A stretch of DNA of 24,787 bases from contig JAOXYB010063056.1 of assembly GCA_028565635.1 (NCBI GenBank), forward strand, positions 1 to 24,787, read 5' to 3'. The notes under the pieces were generated by a model. That model was not told the DNA's origin. It ran no database searches and worked only from the letters and a program-made list of their open reading frames with translations. Shown here one piece after another: positions 10,701 to 19,322 of the stretch. Source of the stretch: Phoronis ovalis. Its lineage: Eukaryota > Phoronida > Phoronidae. How positions within the stretch are numbered: position 1 is the first letter of the stretch; every line of letters begins with the position of its first letter. The translations under genes were made by a program, and so were the position numbers.

Positions 10701-11763
10701 GAACTGGAAATTCTGGTTAATTTTCTGTAGTACAAGGTATGCCACAATATGTTATCTTTCACTCAATTCTAGGATGGTGAAACTAACTGCTGGAAGCAAG
10801 AGTGCCCTGAAATCAAAAACTGTGACCGCCCGACTCAGAATCCAGGCGAATGTTGCCCTCACTGCGAAGACGATACTGTAAGTATGGTAAGGCTAAACCA
10901 AAAAGATAAGTTGTGTAACAGGCAATAGCCCTTAAAAATTGAGTTATTCGGGCTGGGTTTTTTTCTTATTTTTATTTTAAAAAGGCAAAAGCCCTGTCAG
11001 GGTTTTTGTAAGTGTTAAAAAAAAAAGTATTTTTTTTTTAAGTGGCCGTGCAGTTAAACAAGGTTTATTAAAAAATAAATAAAAGTGGAAACGTCAAAAT
11101 TTGGATGGTCACATCCATTAAACAAGGCTTTTTTTGGTCTGGCCTAATGAAGCAATATTTTTTACTTTTGTATTTTCATTTTTATTATATTTCAAAGATA
11201 TTTAATGATAAAAGACAAGCCAACCAGCAATTGTTAATGTTTAATAATTGCACCGTTTAAACTAGCAAATGTTATAATAATTATTATAGTAGTAGGAGGA
11301 GCAAAAAAAGGACTGATATCCATATCATCAGTAGAGTATAAGATTGTTTGTTTAAAATAACTTTTAAAGCAGAAAACTTGACATGTTTCTTGTAGATTAT
11401 TCTTGGACCTAACCCATGTAACTGGGAATTTAATGACATAAATGATGTATTAGCACCATGCAACTATCATGGGGAACCTTATAAATCTGCTGACATATGG
11501 AAGTTGAAAGATAATAATTGTGTCACATGCCAGTGCAAGGTAGGCAACTATAATTACCTTATTGCAGCATATATCTAAAAAATTTGATAACAAGTATTTT
11601 TTTGATATTCTGCACAAAATGGGAGACTTGTCAGTTTATTATAAATAATTATATAGGTGTCATGTTTTTTTTTTGTATAGAACCTGCTAATTATTTTATT
11701 TTCGTTCACTTTTAGGCTGGCCACATTTGCTGTTTGTTTCATAGTGATTGTGAACTGAACTAA
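4651..11763 (+). CDS. NELL: NELL-type secreted VWC/EGF glycoprotein, C-terminal 13 exons
   Basis: Joined exons: 4651-4730, 5098-5209, 5498-5617, 6805-6942, 7196-7333, 7709-7804, 8703-8843, 9352-9465, 9777-9859, 10352-10528, 10773-10877, 11396-11539, 11716-11763. All splice phases agree, giving about 497 residues. The domain order is VWC, EGF, cbEGF, cbEGF, EGF, cbEGF, cbEGF, VWC, VWC and a half-VWC ending [11 protein letters not shown]-stop. This matches the C-terminal 500 residues or so of vertebrate NELL1/NELL2, which are about 810 aa. The N-terminal laminin-G/TSPN domain, coiled coil and first VWC must lie upstream. Vertebrate NELL proteins are secreted multimers; NELL2 binds Robo3 through its EGF region and NELL1 promotes osteogenic differentiation. 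I cannot tell NELL1 from NELL2, and an invertebrate copy is probably pre-duplication. Other VWC/EGF proteins such as kielin/chordin-like are less likely because the order and the short sixth EGF fit NELL exactly. Confidence 0.93.
5098..5209 (+). CDS. NELL: NELL exon: second half of the same VWC
   Basis: Phase 0 start after gtaaaag. It reads DGQMACRRL, then CPKLNCS and GQCCPICPG, the CxxxxC...CCxxC ending typical of VWC. It ends with one base of a Gly codon, which sets the phase-1 series of EGF exons. Confidence 0.9.
5498..5617 (+). CDS. NELL: NELL exon: EGF-like 1 (non-calcium type)
   Basis: One complete EGF module of 40 residues in a phase 1-1 exon after a long T tract. It starts [10 protein letters not shown] and has six Cys (CxxxxxC..C..CxC..C). 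It lacks a leading DxDE, as in vertebrate NELL EGF1. Confidence 0.92.
5837..6600. repeat. Diverged direct-repeat cluster in NELL intron
   Basis: CAATATGGCCAA occurs near 5851 and 6229, and CCTGGACAATTT near 5932 and 6312, so two copies are offset by about 380 bp. The ends also match (TTTTACTCAGATC near 6069 with TTTTGCCCAGATC near 6559). Within the second copy a shorter unit repeats: TTTTAGAATGACCTTGAAA near 6371 and TTTTAGAATGATCTTGAAA near 6488. This is likely an old duplicated non-coding repeat of unknown family. Confidence 0.6.
6805..6942 (+). CDS. NELL: NELL exon: calcium-binding EGF 2
   Basis: Starts DIDEC (calcium-binding consensus), six Cys, 46 residues, phase 1-1. [12 protein letters not shown] fits the Asp/Asn beta-hydroxylation consensus CxNxxxxYxCxC. 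The first loop ([10 protein letters not shown]) is His/Gly rich. Confidence 0.93.
7196..7333 (+). CDS. NELL: NELL exon: calcium-binding EGF 3
   Basis: Starts DVDEC and has six Cys. [12 protein letters not shown] is another hydroxylation consensus. Phase 1-1, 46 residues, same length as the preceding EGF exon. It corresponds to the third EGF of vertebrate NELL; the EGF2-EGF3 pair is the reported Robo3-binding part of NELL2. Confidence 0.93.
7709..7804 (+). CDS. NELL: NELL exon: EGF-like 4 (short, non-calcium)
   Basis: Reads [12 protein letters not shown] then [14 protein letters not shown], a compact six-Cys EGF of 32 residues without DxDE, matching vertebrate NELL EGF4. The donor is the weak gtgctg at 7805. 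It is chosen because it keeps phase 1; no better phase-1 donor is nearby. Confidence 0.9.
8119..8526. mobile_element. Possible MITE / foldback element in NELL intron
   Basis: Two arms of about 50 bp are inverted copies. The left arm (8119-8168) contains GGAGTCCAACTCAA and TGGTACGCATGTGCGT. The right arm (8478-8526), reverse-complemented, contains GGAGTCCGACTCAA and TGGTACCCATGTGCGT. The roughly 310-bp interior shows no coding sequence. No clear target-site duplication was found, so the family and exact ends are unknown. Confidence 0.55.
8703..8843 (+). CDS. NELL: NELL exon: calcium-binding EGF 5
   Basis: Follows a T-rich acceptor. Starts DINEC, six Cys, [12 protein letters not shown] hydroxylation consensus, 47 residues, phase 1-1. 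The last loop is long ([14 protein letters not shown]), as in the fifth EGF of the family. Confidence 0.93.
9352..9465 (+). CDS. NELL: NELL exon: calcium-binding EGF 6 (short last loop)
   Basis: [12 protein letters not shown] then [19 protein letters not shown]. The C5-C6 loop is very short, a feature shared with vertebrate NELL EGF6. It ends in phase 1 (A) at donor gtatgt and completes an Asn codon in the next exon. Confidence 0.92.
9777..9859 (+). CDS. NELL: NELL exon: first half of VWC after the EGF block
   Basis: Reads [17 protein letters not shown] then CSVCDCL and ends in phase 0 at donor gtaaag. It contains a potential N-glycosylation site (NGT). Confidence 0.9.
10352..10528 (+). CDS. 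NELL: NELL exon: end of one VWC and start of the next
   Basis: [12 protein letters not shown] ... CCPECDKK closes one [20 protein letters not shown] ... CQTCKCV opens the next. The exon is 59 codons, phase 0-0, with donor gtgggt at 10529. NRS, NCS and NIS are potential glycosylation sites. Confidence 0.92.
10773..10877 (+). CDS. NELL: NELL exon: second half of last full VWC
   Basis: [17 protein letters not shown] ... [11 protein letters not shown], 35 codons, phase 0-0, strong donor gtaagt. NCW-x-x-x-CP-x-x-x-C and CCPxC match the final VWC of NELL. Confidence 0.92.
10878..11395 (+). other. NELL intron with small inverted repeats
   Basis: No coding signal. It holds poly-T/poly-A runs and a short palindrome around 10984-11006 (CAAAAGCCCTG / CAGGGTTTTTG), plus AGCCC ... 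GGGCT about 20 bp apart near 10927-10953. Confidence 0.5.
11396..11539 (+). CDS. NELL: NELL exon: C-terminal half-VWC, first part
   Basis: [18 protein letters not shown] then [19 protein letters not shown] and CVTCQCK, 48 codons, phase 0-0. It corresponds to the vertebrate segment with a W(T/K) strand followed by CxTCxCK. Confidence 0.9.
11716..11763 (+). CDS. NELL: NELL last coding exon
   Basis: After acceptor tttttag the exon reads [15 protein letters not shown] and stops at TAA (11761-11763). Vertebrate NELL ends with the same CC...(D/E)C pattern a few residues before the stop, so this is the true C terminus. Confidence 0.9.
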   Translation, partial: AGHICCLFHSDCELN

Positions 11764-11896
11764 ACTTAATTCTGGTAGTGCATGGATAACAAGAATTTCT
11801 TCACAAAACAACACCATCACCACATATCATTTATTTATACGATGCCATTTAACAGATGGCCATCAATGAGAGTTGATGATCATTGTAAATAATAAA
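11764..11896 (+). other. NELL 3' UTR with candidate polyadenylation signal
   Basis: AATAAA at 11891-11896 is the first canonical signal after the stop. Another lies at 12638-12643, so a longer 3' UTR is possible. Confidence 0.4.
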
Positions 11897-14800
11897 CTAC
11901 ATCCTGTATCGTACCAGATTCAGTGGTTTAGATGGTTATAAAACCACTACCAGATGGCACAACAGTTGTACAGAATATAACTACTTATAGAGCACATGCT
12001 AGTGTTCATGCAACTATGTGCCAAATACGAAAAGTAATATACCCGTACGTGTATGTATCATTTGGGAAATTCAGTATGAGGCCAAATAACATGTACATTT
12101 TTAAATCATGTAAAAATTAGAGTATGCATTTCTTACATGTGCTATTTCATTTTATTTTTTATATAGATTTTGTATGAGTATTGGTGAAATTTATGGGGTC
12201 TGACTAAATCCAATATGGTTGCCACACATCACACTGTGAAAGGGTAGAGTGAATTTTAGCCATTTTGCTGGGGCAGAGAATATAAATTTTCAAGAAATTT
12301 TGAAGAACAAGCTCTAGAATAACAAGCATTAGTTCTATTTTGTTGCAACTTGTGAGTTTTTATACCATAATTCTAGACATTTTAATAGTTTTAATTTTGT
12401 TTATTGCATATGATCTGTTGTTTTCTCTATTTGACGAAGGAGCGAAAAAAGAATTGGCTGATATTTGATTCTGGCATTTATTATTCAGTGGAATGGTAAT
12501 TGTTAAGCAGTATAAACTGATTTTGCTTTGGATAAGTTTAAACCAAAGTAGCATTTTTTATCATATCCTTACCCAACTGAATTAAAACCAAGCAAAAATA
12601 ATGGTCATTTTGCTTTGTTTGGAATTTGTAGCATCTTAATAAAAAGCACAACAAATGTCAGTTTGTGTTTTATGGGTTTAAAGATCTTACAAATATAAGT
12701 TAAATAGATTATTCCATATTTTTAGAAAATTTGATGAGCTTGTAAATCATATTTTTATATTACATTTAATCAAAAATGCCCACATAATTTCATATCACAC
12801 TGCAATTCTGCATTAATTTTCTGTATTGGTCTCCTTAGTTTAAGAAAATGCAGTCTCTCTCCAAAGCCAACTTCCAATGAAGGAGGCAACTCAATAAGCA
12901 TTTTTTTCATATGTCTCTGGTATTGAAAATATTGAAAATGCTAGGCTTCCATTCTAAAATAATTATAGCAAGGTGTATTTGAGCTGACTTTTATAACGTT
13001 ACATTATTCAAAAGCAGTTTGTATCTTTCCCGTTATGTACAGATTATTTTTAACAAAGCAATAATAGTTTAGTTACATGCACACGCATGCATTCTGTGTT
13101 ATATATGTACAACATTCAACAAGACATATAAAATTACTAATTTATGGGAAATGTAATCATTGGCAGCTACAAGTACATGTGGATTTAATTTTCTTTTTGT
13201 GCATAATACTTAACGAGCAAGAAATGTAGGACTTCATAATTGTTGTACTAAACTTGAATTAGTAAAATAACATGCCCCTTTCTCATTAAAAAACAGGACC
13301 ATATGCAAGGCAGCATGTCAGTTACATAAAAACTTCCAATGTAGATATACTTTTGATATTTATACTCATGTACATGTTATTTATTCACTGTACCAGATGA
13401 AATACACTTCATCATGAACGGCACATTTTTCTATTATGTTGTTTTAATTATTACAATATCCATGTTACTTATTTGGAATTTGTGCCTGCTACAACTCTTT
13501 TATGCCATTTCGTGTTAGTGTTCGTTTTTCACTGTGTCCTTGTACTATAACAAGGGAAGCATAAAACACTTCAACGATCTATTTGTCAATTATTGTACAT
13601 AAATTATTACAAAAAGTTCCCAAATATTGCACTAAGTCAACTATCACATGGAGATGCCTGATACCTCCTAATGTAGTTTGTGTAGTGTATTAATGTGTAA
13701 TGTTTTCTCCTTCCTCCCTTTTTCTTAGGGGTTGGCCATTTTTATTTTAAAATGGGTGTGATTTGCTCAAAATGATGGAAAAAAGAGTTTGCAAATGACT
13801 GTTTCATAAAAAAATGTTGGTATTCTTTTATGTCGGGGAAGCCTGCAGTGTTGGATCCAGTTTACACATTTCTCACCAGGTGGCCTACAATCTGCTCTAC
13901 AAAGAAGCTAAAAAAAGAAGTGCTAGGCCAAGCAAGAAGGCTAGAGACATAATTTATCTCAATTTGTTATTGCAAATTTTTTTAGTGGAATGTCTGGCAA
14001 GGTATTATAAAAAGATTCATTTCCACTGAAGTGGATGGGAACTTTAATTGCGTACTTATACCTATACTGTTGTAGTTTCTATAGATTTATAGCATTTGGG
14101 AATTTCTTTTTGTACCAATTTTGTAGATTTAAGTCTAAGTATGAATGTGTATCAAATTTATTGCATGATGAGGATATACTGTGGGAGGCAGGTGGAGATG
14201 AGACCTGTTAATAGAAAGATATCTCTTGATGTTTAAATTTTTGAAAACAAAAAATAATAGGTATGTTAATTACAAAAAACATTTTATTTACTATTTCTTA
14301 AAAACAAATCCATAAATGTCATTATCATATATTCAAGAGACAGATAACAATCACAGTGTAGCAAAATGAGCAGTTCACACAATATGTAAATATGGCTAAA
14401 TTGTTTTAATAAATGAGACGGTACGCTTTAAACTGTATTTCTAAATTGTATAATATTTACACTGACAACAAAAACCGAAATATTAATTTTGCCTTAAAAC
14501 TGAGAAGCTTAACAGCTGTGCACATGATATGCATATAAGTGTGGGCTTATAGTGCGAAATCTGAGGAAGACACATTTTGTGAAGAATGTGTTAGAAAGTG
14601 CACGTTAATATTTGCATACTTTTAAATAAATATGTTCTTTGGCAGATATGGAAGAGATGCATTTTCTAACTGCCTTCCTTCCCATGGCGAAATAACTAAA
14701 TTTTGCATTAAATTTTTTGCATGTGCATAGCCGTTTGTTTTGTTAAATGTATCTAAAAATTAATACTGACTTTACATTACATAATAAGCTGATAGCACAC

Positions 14801-15032
14801 TGATGTCAAAAACACCGATGCTTCATTGCATTTCTACACCTAATATTATTTACACCATTGTTTTAACATTCTCTCTTTTAACATTGTTTTTTTTTGTAAA
14901 ATAAGTTGTAAAATATTTTATGCAGTTTTATGATGAGAATATCAAATGTAATTTCATTTAAAATAAAACATCTTTTTTAGTGTTTATTAAATGTCTTTGA
15001 AAAGTCACTTTAATCGTAAACTTTCTCCAATT
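11897..15032. other. Convergent intergenic region without a supported gene
   Basis: AT-rich sequence between the ends of the NELL (+) and CIMAP (-) genes. Neither strand shows splice-linked coding homology. The one longer frame (13814-14029, +) has a Lys-rich stretch but no recognised family. The region includes a small repeat-like palindrome (14590-14670). Confidence 0.55.
14590..14670. repeat. Small palindromic repeat sharing a motif with the DEPDC7 inverted repeat
   Basis: GTTAGAAAGTGCA (14590-14602) is inverted as TGCATTTTCTAAC (14658-14670), 12 of 13 positions matching. Between them lies AATAAATATGTTCTTTGGCA, closely matching the core of the inverted repeat at 23293-23326 and 23565-23598. 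It may be a remnant of one MITE or SINE-like family. Confidence 0.5.
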
Positions 15033-15038
15033 TTATTG
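14983..15038 (-). terminator. Candidate polyadenylation signals for the CIMAP distal terminal exon
   Basis: On the minus strand AATAAA occurs at 15038-15033, only about 15 nt after the distal stop, and again at 14988-14983. Confidence 0.4.
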
Positions 15039-15052
15039 AGCAGTTAATGTTT

Positions 15053-15145
15053 TTATTCTTGAACATCCACAATCAGAGGAGCTGTGTATTGACTGTGGCG
15101 AATTCCAAATGAGAAGTGAGGTTCTTCTTTCTTATGAACCCAGAA
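15053..15145 (-). CDS. CIMAP alternative terminal exon B (distal)
   Basis: Acceptor tttttttacag, phase 0, 30 codons plus TAA: FWVHKKEEPHFSFGIRHS then QYTAPLIVDVQE. Same length and phase as the proximal copy at 15916-16008, 23 of 30 residues identical. Its acceptor tract is longer and more T-rich than that of the proximal copy. Confidence 0.88.
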   Translation of the reverse strand, partial: FWVHKKEEPHFSFGIRHSQYTAPLIVDVQE

Positions 15146-17731
15146 CTGTAAAAAAACAAAAGAGATAATAAATGAAATGTTGATTTTTAAATTGCAATAA
15201 TTATGAAATTGTGCATTGAAAATGCAATGCAAATTTCATTGGTTACAAAATACTCAAAACAAAAGATACTAGGAATATTGGACAGTGTGCTTTTATTTTG
15301 TCACATAGAAGTAAAATTAACTTCAAAGTATTTCACATAACAGAAATTTTTACGGTTGTAACATGCCTTTAAGCAAAACGTTTTTATGAAATTGAACGAG
15401 GTATTTTACAGTTGTAAGCCACTTTGTAAGCTGGGTAGCTATAACTAATGAATTGGAAATCATGCAATTAGCAAATCTAACAATATTCATCCAACACCTC
15501 AGATTTGCCAGAAGTATAGATATTCATGATAGAATAAGTAGGTACATGCATATTCTACAAGCAGAAGAGGTATAAGGGGACTTTCCAACACCAGTTAGGG
15601 AAGTGCAATTATTCTACAGACTAAAAAATTAAAAGGAACTAATAAAACGCTAAACTAAAAGGATGACAACTAGTGATGCTGAAAGTTGTGAGAGCAGTTT
15701 ATCAAGACCGTGCAATCTACACCATCCAATTGTTGAAACCTTAACATTAGACAAAATGTCAATGCTTGAATAGTTAAGACTTCAAATTCATTTGAATGTG
15801 TTACTACCAAGAAGATTGTACACTCTACGAGTTAGCAGCAAGCACTTATAGCCATGTACATTCTTCTATTAGAAGCAGGTTAAAATGCTTAGCTTGAAAA
15901 CCTGTTCTTACATGTTTATTCCGGCACATCCACAATTAATGGGGCTGTATATTGAGAATGTCTAATACCAAAACTAAAGTTTGGTGCTTGTCTTTTATGT
16001 ACATAAACCTATGAAAAATACCAAAACTAAAATTGGTGCTTGTCGCTTATGAACATATAAACCTATGAAAAAATGTTTATAACAAAATGGCTGTAATGTT
16101 CCTTGTATCCATGCTATGCATAGATCAAACTTTATTATATCTGTTCCACCTGTTTTTTTAATAAAAAAAAGTAACTTTCATGTCTATTTGCAATCTAAAT
16201 TATGAATGAAATGGTTTCCTTTGTATTGCATGGCAGCTATCAAAGACTTAAAAGAAACCCTTTTAAAAGTTATTTAACTTTCATTTTAAACAAAATCATT
16301 TTAATGTTATTTCTCTGCCAAGGATTCAGAATTTTACCTTTTCTGGTGAGTGAGCTCCTGGACCTGGTTTCTGTGTACCATCACCGGGCATCATGTTTCT
16401 ACTAGTCATACTGTATAAAGGTGCTTTGTCTTTGTAAAGGCTGGGTACTGTTGTACTATATGTTCCTGGTCCGGGTGTCTATAAAAAAAATTTAAATGTT
16501 ACTTTGTTTTCATTTTATTAAGATTCTTTGATATTAAAAAAAATTAAAATTCTGTTGTTTAGTATAAATCGTAAATGATCACACTGCGATTTTTATAGTT
16601 CTGCTGATAAGAAAACTAAACTTGTATCATTTTTCATCAAAGTCTAATAATTGATAATCTCATAAATATTCATACATTTAACATGACAACATCTTAGATC
16701 AGTATAAATGGGTTAATCAATAACTGGAATAAAAAGAGAAAACTTATGTTGCTCAGCAGAACTGAACCGGAAATTTGTAAATAAACCACAAATGAAATTT
16801 ATAAAATGTCTTGACGTTATTTTTGTAATTAAAAAGACTATAATAACTAACAATGAAAAAGCCCAAAAACCTTCTTCAAATTAACTTTATGGTTTGCTTA
16901 TCATAATTTATCTGAACCTTAGATGATTAAATACAGAATTAAACCAATGTTACCTTCTGTAAATCTTCATGGAAGCTTCCATTCTTGCTTCGCCCGGTTA
17001 AGGAGTAGCACGGTGCCTGCTTCTTTGGGCTCTGTACAGTTTTTCCAATCATATTTGGAAGGGAATAATTGTTTGGAGCTGAAAAAGAAGAGAAATTTCA
17101 TTTAATTAAATCAAAACTAACATTAATTTTTTTTTTAATTTCTGATATTAATCATGGTATTTCATAATATTACTAAAAATACTATGTCACCTTTTGGTAT
17201 ATTATTGTCTTTCTGCATTTTGAAATAGGGAGATTCAAGCAAATCTTGATCAAGCTTGATGTGTCACGAACATGTGATAGACTTTAAGCTATAATTAGCT
17301 ATGAATAGATTTGTCAGTAAACCTCTATTACCTGGAATAGCATCTGTTCTCCTGTGTCTGTGTCTTGTACCAAAACTGTAAGCTGGGTGGCGGAAGTGTG
17401 CAGTTTGTCCGACTCCTTCTGGTTGATAAGTTCCAGGCCCGGGAGTTTTAAAAGCGGCTAAATCCTTTTGTCTGGCATATAATGAATAATGTGGTGTACC
17501 ATCGGATCCATCACGGTAAATTTTTGCACCTGGTAAATAGCAAGGTCCTGGACTGCAGTCATCCCTGAATTTACCATGACGTATTCCAAAAGGATAGGCG
17601 GGACCCTTGTAATGAACACTACGAGGATCATGCTGAGGTTGACCAACTAATCCTGGAAGACCATAGCACGGTCCGGGACTGCTGTACATAGCAGCGATGG
17701 GGGCACGGGGCTTGGTGTAATTGTAAACCAT
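15053..17731 (-). CDS. CIMAP1/ODF3-type sperm-tail PG-rich repeat protein, complete
   Basis: Exons in transcript order: 17731-17332, 17078-16954, 16478-16338, then either 16008-15916 or 15145-15053. Each version totals 759 bases, 252 aa, close to the roughly 254 aa of vertebrate ODF3/CIMAP1A. PG-rich repeats: SSPGPCY (17-23), CSPGPCY (59-65), KTPGPGTY (95-102), IPAPNNY (132-138), KTPGPGTY (175-182) and QKPGPG. Aromatic (Y/S)FG(I/T)RH motifs recur at about 47-52, 119-124 and near the C terminus. Family members bind axonemal microtubules in sperm flagella and cilia, so a ciliary or flagellar role is expected. A 5' UTR intron is likely: acceptor tttcag precedes 17755. The gene converges on NELL and follows DEPDC7 in tandem. 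Confidence 0.93.
15292..15297 (-). terminator. Candidate polyadenylation signal for the CIMAP proximal terminal exon
   Basis: Minus-strand AATAAA about 620 nt after the proximal stop codon and before the distal exon. Use of this site would commit transcripts to the proximal exon. Confidence 0.35.
15916..16008 (-). CDS. CIMAP alternative terminal exon A (proximal)
   Basis: Acceptor ...catag, phase 0, 30 codons plus TAA: VYVHKRQAPNFSFGIRHS then QYTAPLIVDVPE. FSFGIRH...PLIVDV is the usual C-terminal signature of ODF3-type proteins. QAPNFSFG is nearer the family norm than EEPHFSFG in exon B. Confidence 0.9.
   Translation of the reverse strand, partial: VYVHKRQAPNFSFGIRHSQYTAPLIVDVPE
16017..16062 (-). 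pseudogene. Broken partial tandem copy of CIMAP exon A start and its acceptor
   Basis: The sequence repeats the catag acceptor and first 45 bases or so of exon A, 54 bp upstream of it in the transcript. Small indels shift the frame, and use of this acceptor would give VYMFISDKHQF then a stop. It is probably a recent slip duplication. Confidence 0.7.
16338..16478 (-). CDS. CIMAP exon 3: PG-rich repeats 5 and 6
   Basis: TPGPGTYSTTVPSLY, then APLYSMTSRNMMPG and KPGPGAHSPEK; 47 codons, phase 0-0, acceptor ttttatag, donor gtaaaa. Confidence 0.93.
16954..17078 (-). CDS. CIMAP exon 2
   Basis: Completes the split Ala codon and reads PNNYSLPNMIGKT, APCYSLTGRSKNGSF, HEDLQK. Acceptor cttctttttcag, donor gtaaca, ends in phase 0. 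Confidence 0.93.
17332..17731 (-). CDS. CIMAP exon 1 (start codon and repeats 1-3)
   Basis: ATG at 17731-17729, preceded by AGCAAA. The first 133 codons hold three PG-rich repeats and the first two FGxRH motifs. The exon ends DAIP + G at donor gtaata (17331). The frame runs on into the intron to 17264, but homology stops at the donor. Confidence 0.93.
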
Positions 17732-17755
17732 TTTGCTCTTTTTATATTATGTATC
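17732..17755 (-). other. CIMAP 5' UTR segment with upstream 3' splice site
   Basis: On the minus strand tttctatttcag ends at 17756 and the ATG follows 24 nt later. A non-coding first exon upstream is therefore likely. Confidence 0.55.
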
Positions 17756-19178
17756 CTGAAATAGAAAATTACATAATATTAACATATGTCATGGTTGTTA
17801 AAATGTCAAATATATAAATTTCAGCATGATTAAACAATAAACAGTCTTTAAATTTTGATTAAGTTAAATATCATCTACACTAAAATTCAATTTACAGGAA
17901 ATCCTGCTTTGGCACTGTTAAAAATTGTCATATTAAATTTATTGATAAGAAATATCCATTGTAGAAAGATTTCTTATGTCCAGGGGGTGGAACACAACGA
18001 TATCAAGCACTGAATTAATTACTGTTTGTGATGATTACGACTCATGTGCCAATATTTCTTTTACTGACTGTTTGGTTGTCAGGCTATTGACATAATAATG
18101 TCTAGGCATTTGAAAAGTGTCGTATTACACAAAATTGAGATTATGACACAGTAATTTGTTAATTACTGTTGTGACTAGCTGTTCCCCCAATTATTACTCA
18201 AATTAGAGTATAATACAACCAACACACATAGTTTCATGATCCATAAAAAGAAAAAAATATACCTCATGAAAACTAAAACTTCCTGTATTCCTATTTGTAA
18301 TCTTTTAAATACTTTGTTTGTAACAAATTTATGTAAAATCCAGGAAGAATTTTACAAACTCTAACTTGTATTAACAATCAAATAAATGTTGATAACCTTG
18401 TCAAAAACAATAAATCATCAATTAAAATTACTAAATAATTACCTGTAAATAAGAATGATGCTATCTCTACAAACGCGTTACCATAAATGAAGCTAAAACA
18501 GCGTACCACGCTTCTTATGGTTGGCAAGTATTTGTTTGTAATATGGTCCCCAGCAACCATACACTGGATCAATGCCTTTATATTGACATAATACAGCCTC
18601 TTTATCATTATCAATAGTTTATGCATTTCTAAGGTTTAGATTTGGCTTACTAATTTTACAGTGAAAAAATTTGAGAATTATTATTGCCCGCTTTTCATTA
18701 AAAACATAAAACTTACACTTAAAAAAATTTAATATTTTTAATTTAGTTTTCGGAATATAGCCTTAAAAATATGCATAGCAACCAAGATGCCCGTATCATG
18801 GCGACCTCTAGGGACACAAATCGATCCCGTTATCGATAAAAGGTACTATGGAGGCATTCAAGTGTAACTAATTGGGAAACTTCGGGTATTCGCTTCCATT
18901 GTTAATTCGACATAATTTACTTCGTGTTTCAATAAATTATATCATCTGATAAACAGGGGCGGAATCTTAAAATTTTCCAAGCCGCCATTTTTCACAAATT
19001 TATTTGCATTCGTCAATACACATTACCTTAGACCTCCCGCCAAGATTCTTTATGAAACTTTATGAAATATTTTACCTAACAAGTTTGTTTAATTGCTGTT
19101 AAATGTTGTATAATTGTGATCCCTTTAATTTCACTTTGGTTACATAAAATAATAACAATAAATATAAAACATTCCTAC
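17756..19178 (-). other. Probable CIMAP 5' UTR intron
   Basis: No coding homology on either strand. Near 18793-18838 it holds GTATCATGGCGAC, which partly resembles an RFX X-box, and a TATCGATA palindrome. A second promoter there cannot be excluded. Confidence 0.4.
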
Positions 19179-19265
19179 CTGCGATGCGTATGTTATGTGG
19201 GATGCTAAAGCTGAAATTTCCTACAAGTACCTGTACATGAAGCGTTTATGTGGACAAAGTTCAGT
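19179..19265 (-). other. Candidate CIMAP non-coding first exon
   Basis: Minus-strand ...cgcag followed by gtagga gives a good donor at 19178. Upstream sequence changes to a CpG-containing promoter-like stretch. The transcription start is not visible and the 5' end is a guess. Confidence 0.4.
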
Positions 19266-19271
19266 CTCGCT

Positions 19272-19322
19272 GTTATTAGCAACGCTCAACAATCACGTGA
19301 GCTAATATAAACGTTGTATTGG
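19272..19322 (-). promoter_or_regulatory. Candidate CIMAP core promoter elements
   Basis: Within 51 bp, reading on the minus strand: a CCAAT box (19322-19318), a CACGTG E-box (19299-19294) and GTTGCTAATAAC (19283-19272), which has both half-sites of an RFX X-box but no spacer. Ciliary genes are commonly RFX-controlled, which makes the position suggestive. Confidence 0.4.

Noticed and set aside
13814-14029. 71-codon open frame with a Lys/Arg-rich middle in the intergenic gap
   Set aside because: No family motif, no convincing splice context and typical chance length; not listed as a gene.
17264-17331. C-terminal extension of CIMAP exon 1 in the open frame
   Set aside because: Homology stops at the gtaata donor and the next exon continues the PG-rich pattern in phase; the extension is intron.
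17458-17646. Second minus-strand open frame within the CIMAP exon
   Set aside because: Shadow frame of the PG-rich repeat exon with no homology of its own.
18793-18838. X-box-like GTATCATGGCGAC and TATCGATA palindrome as the main CIMAP promoter
   Set aside because: Only a partial X-box match and no donor site nearby leading to 17755; kept only as a note in the intron entry.
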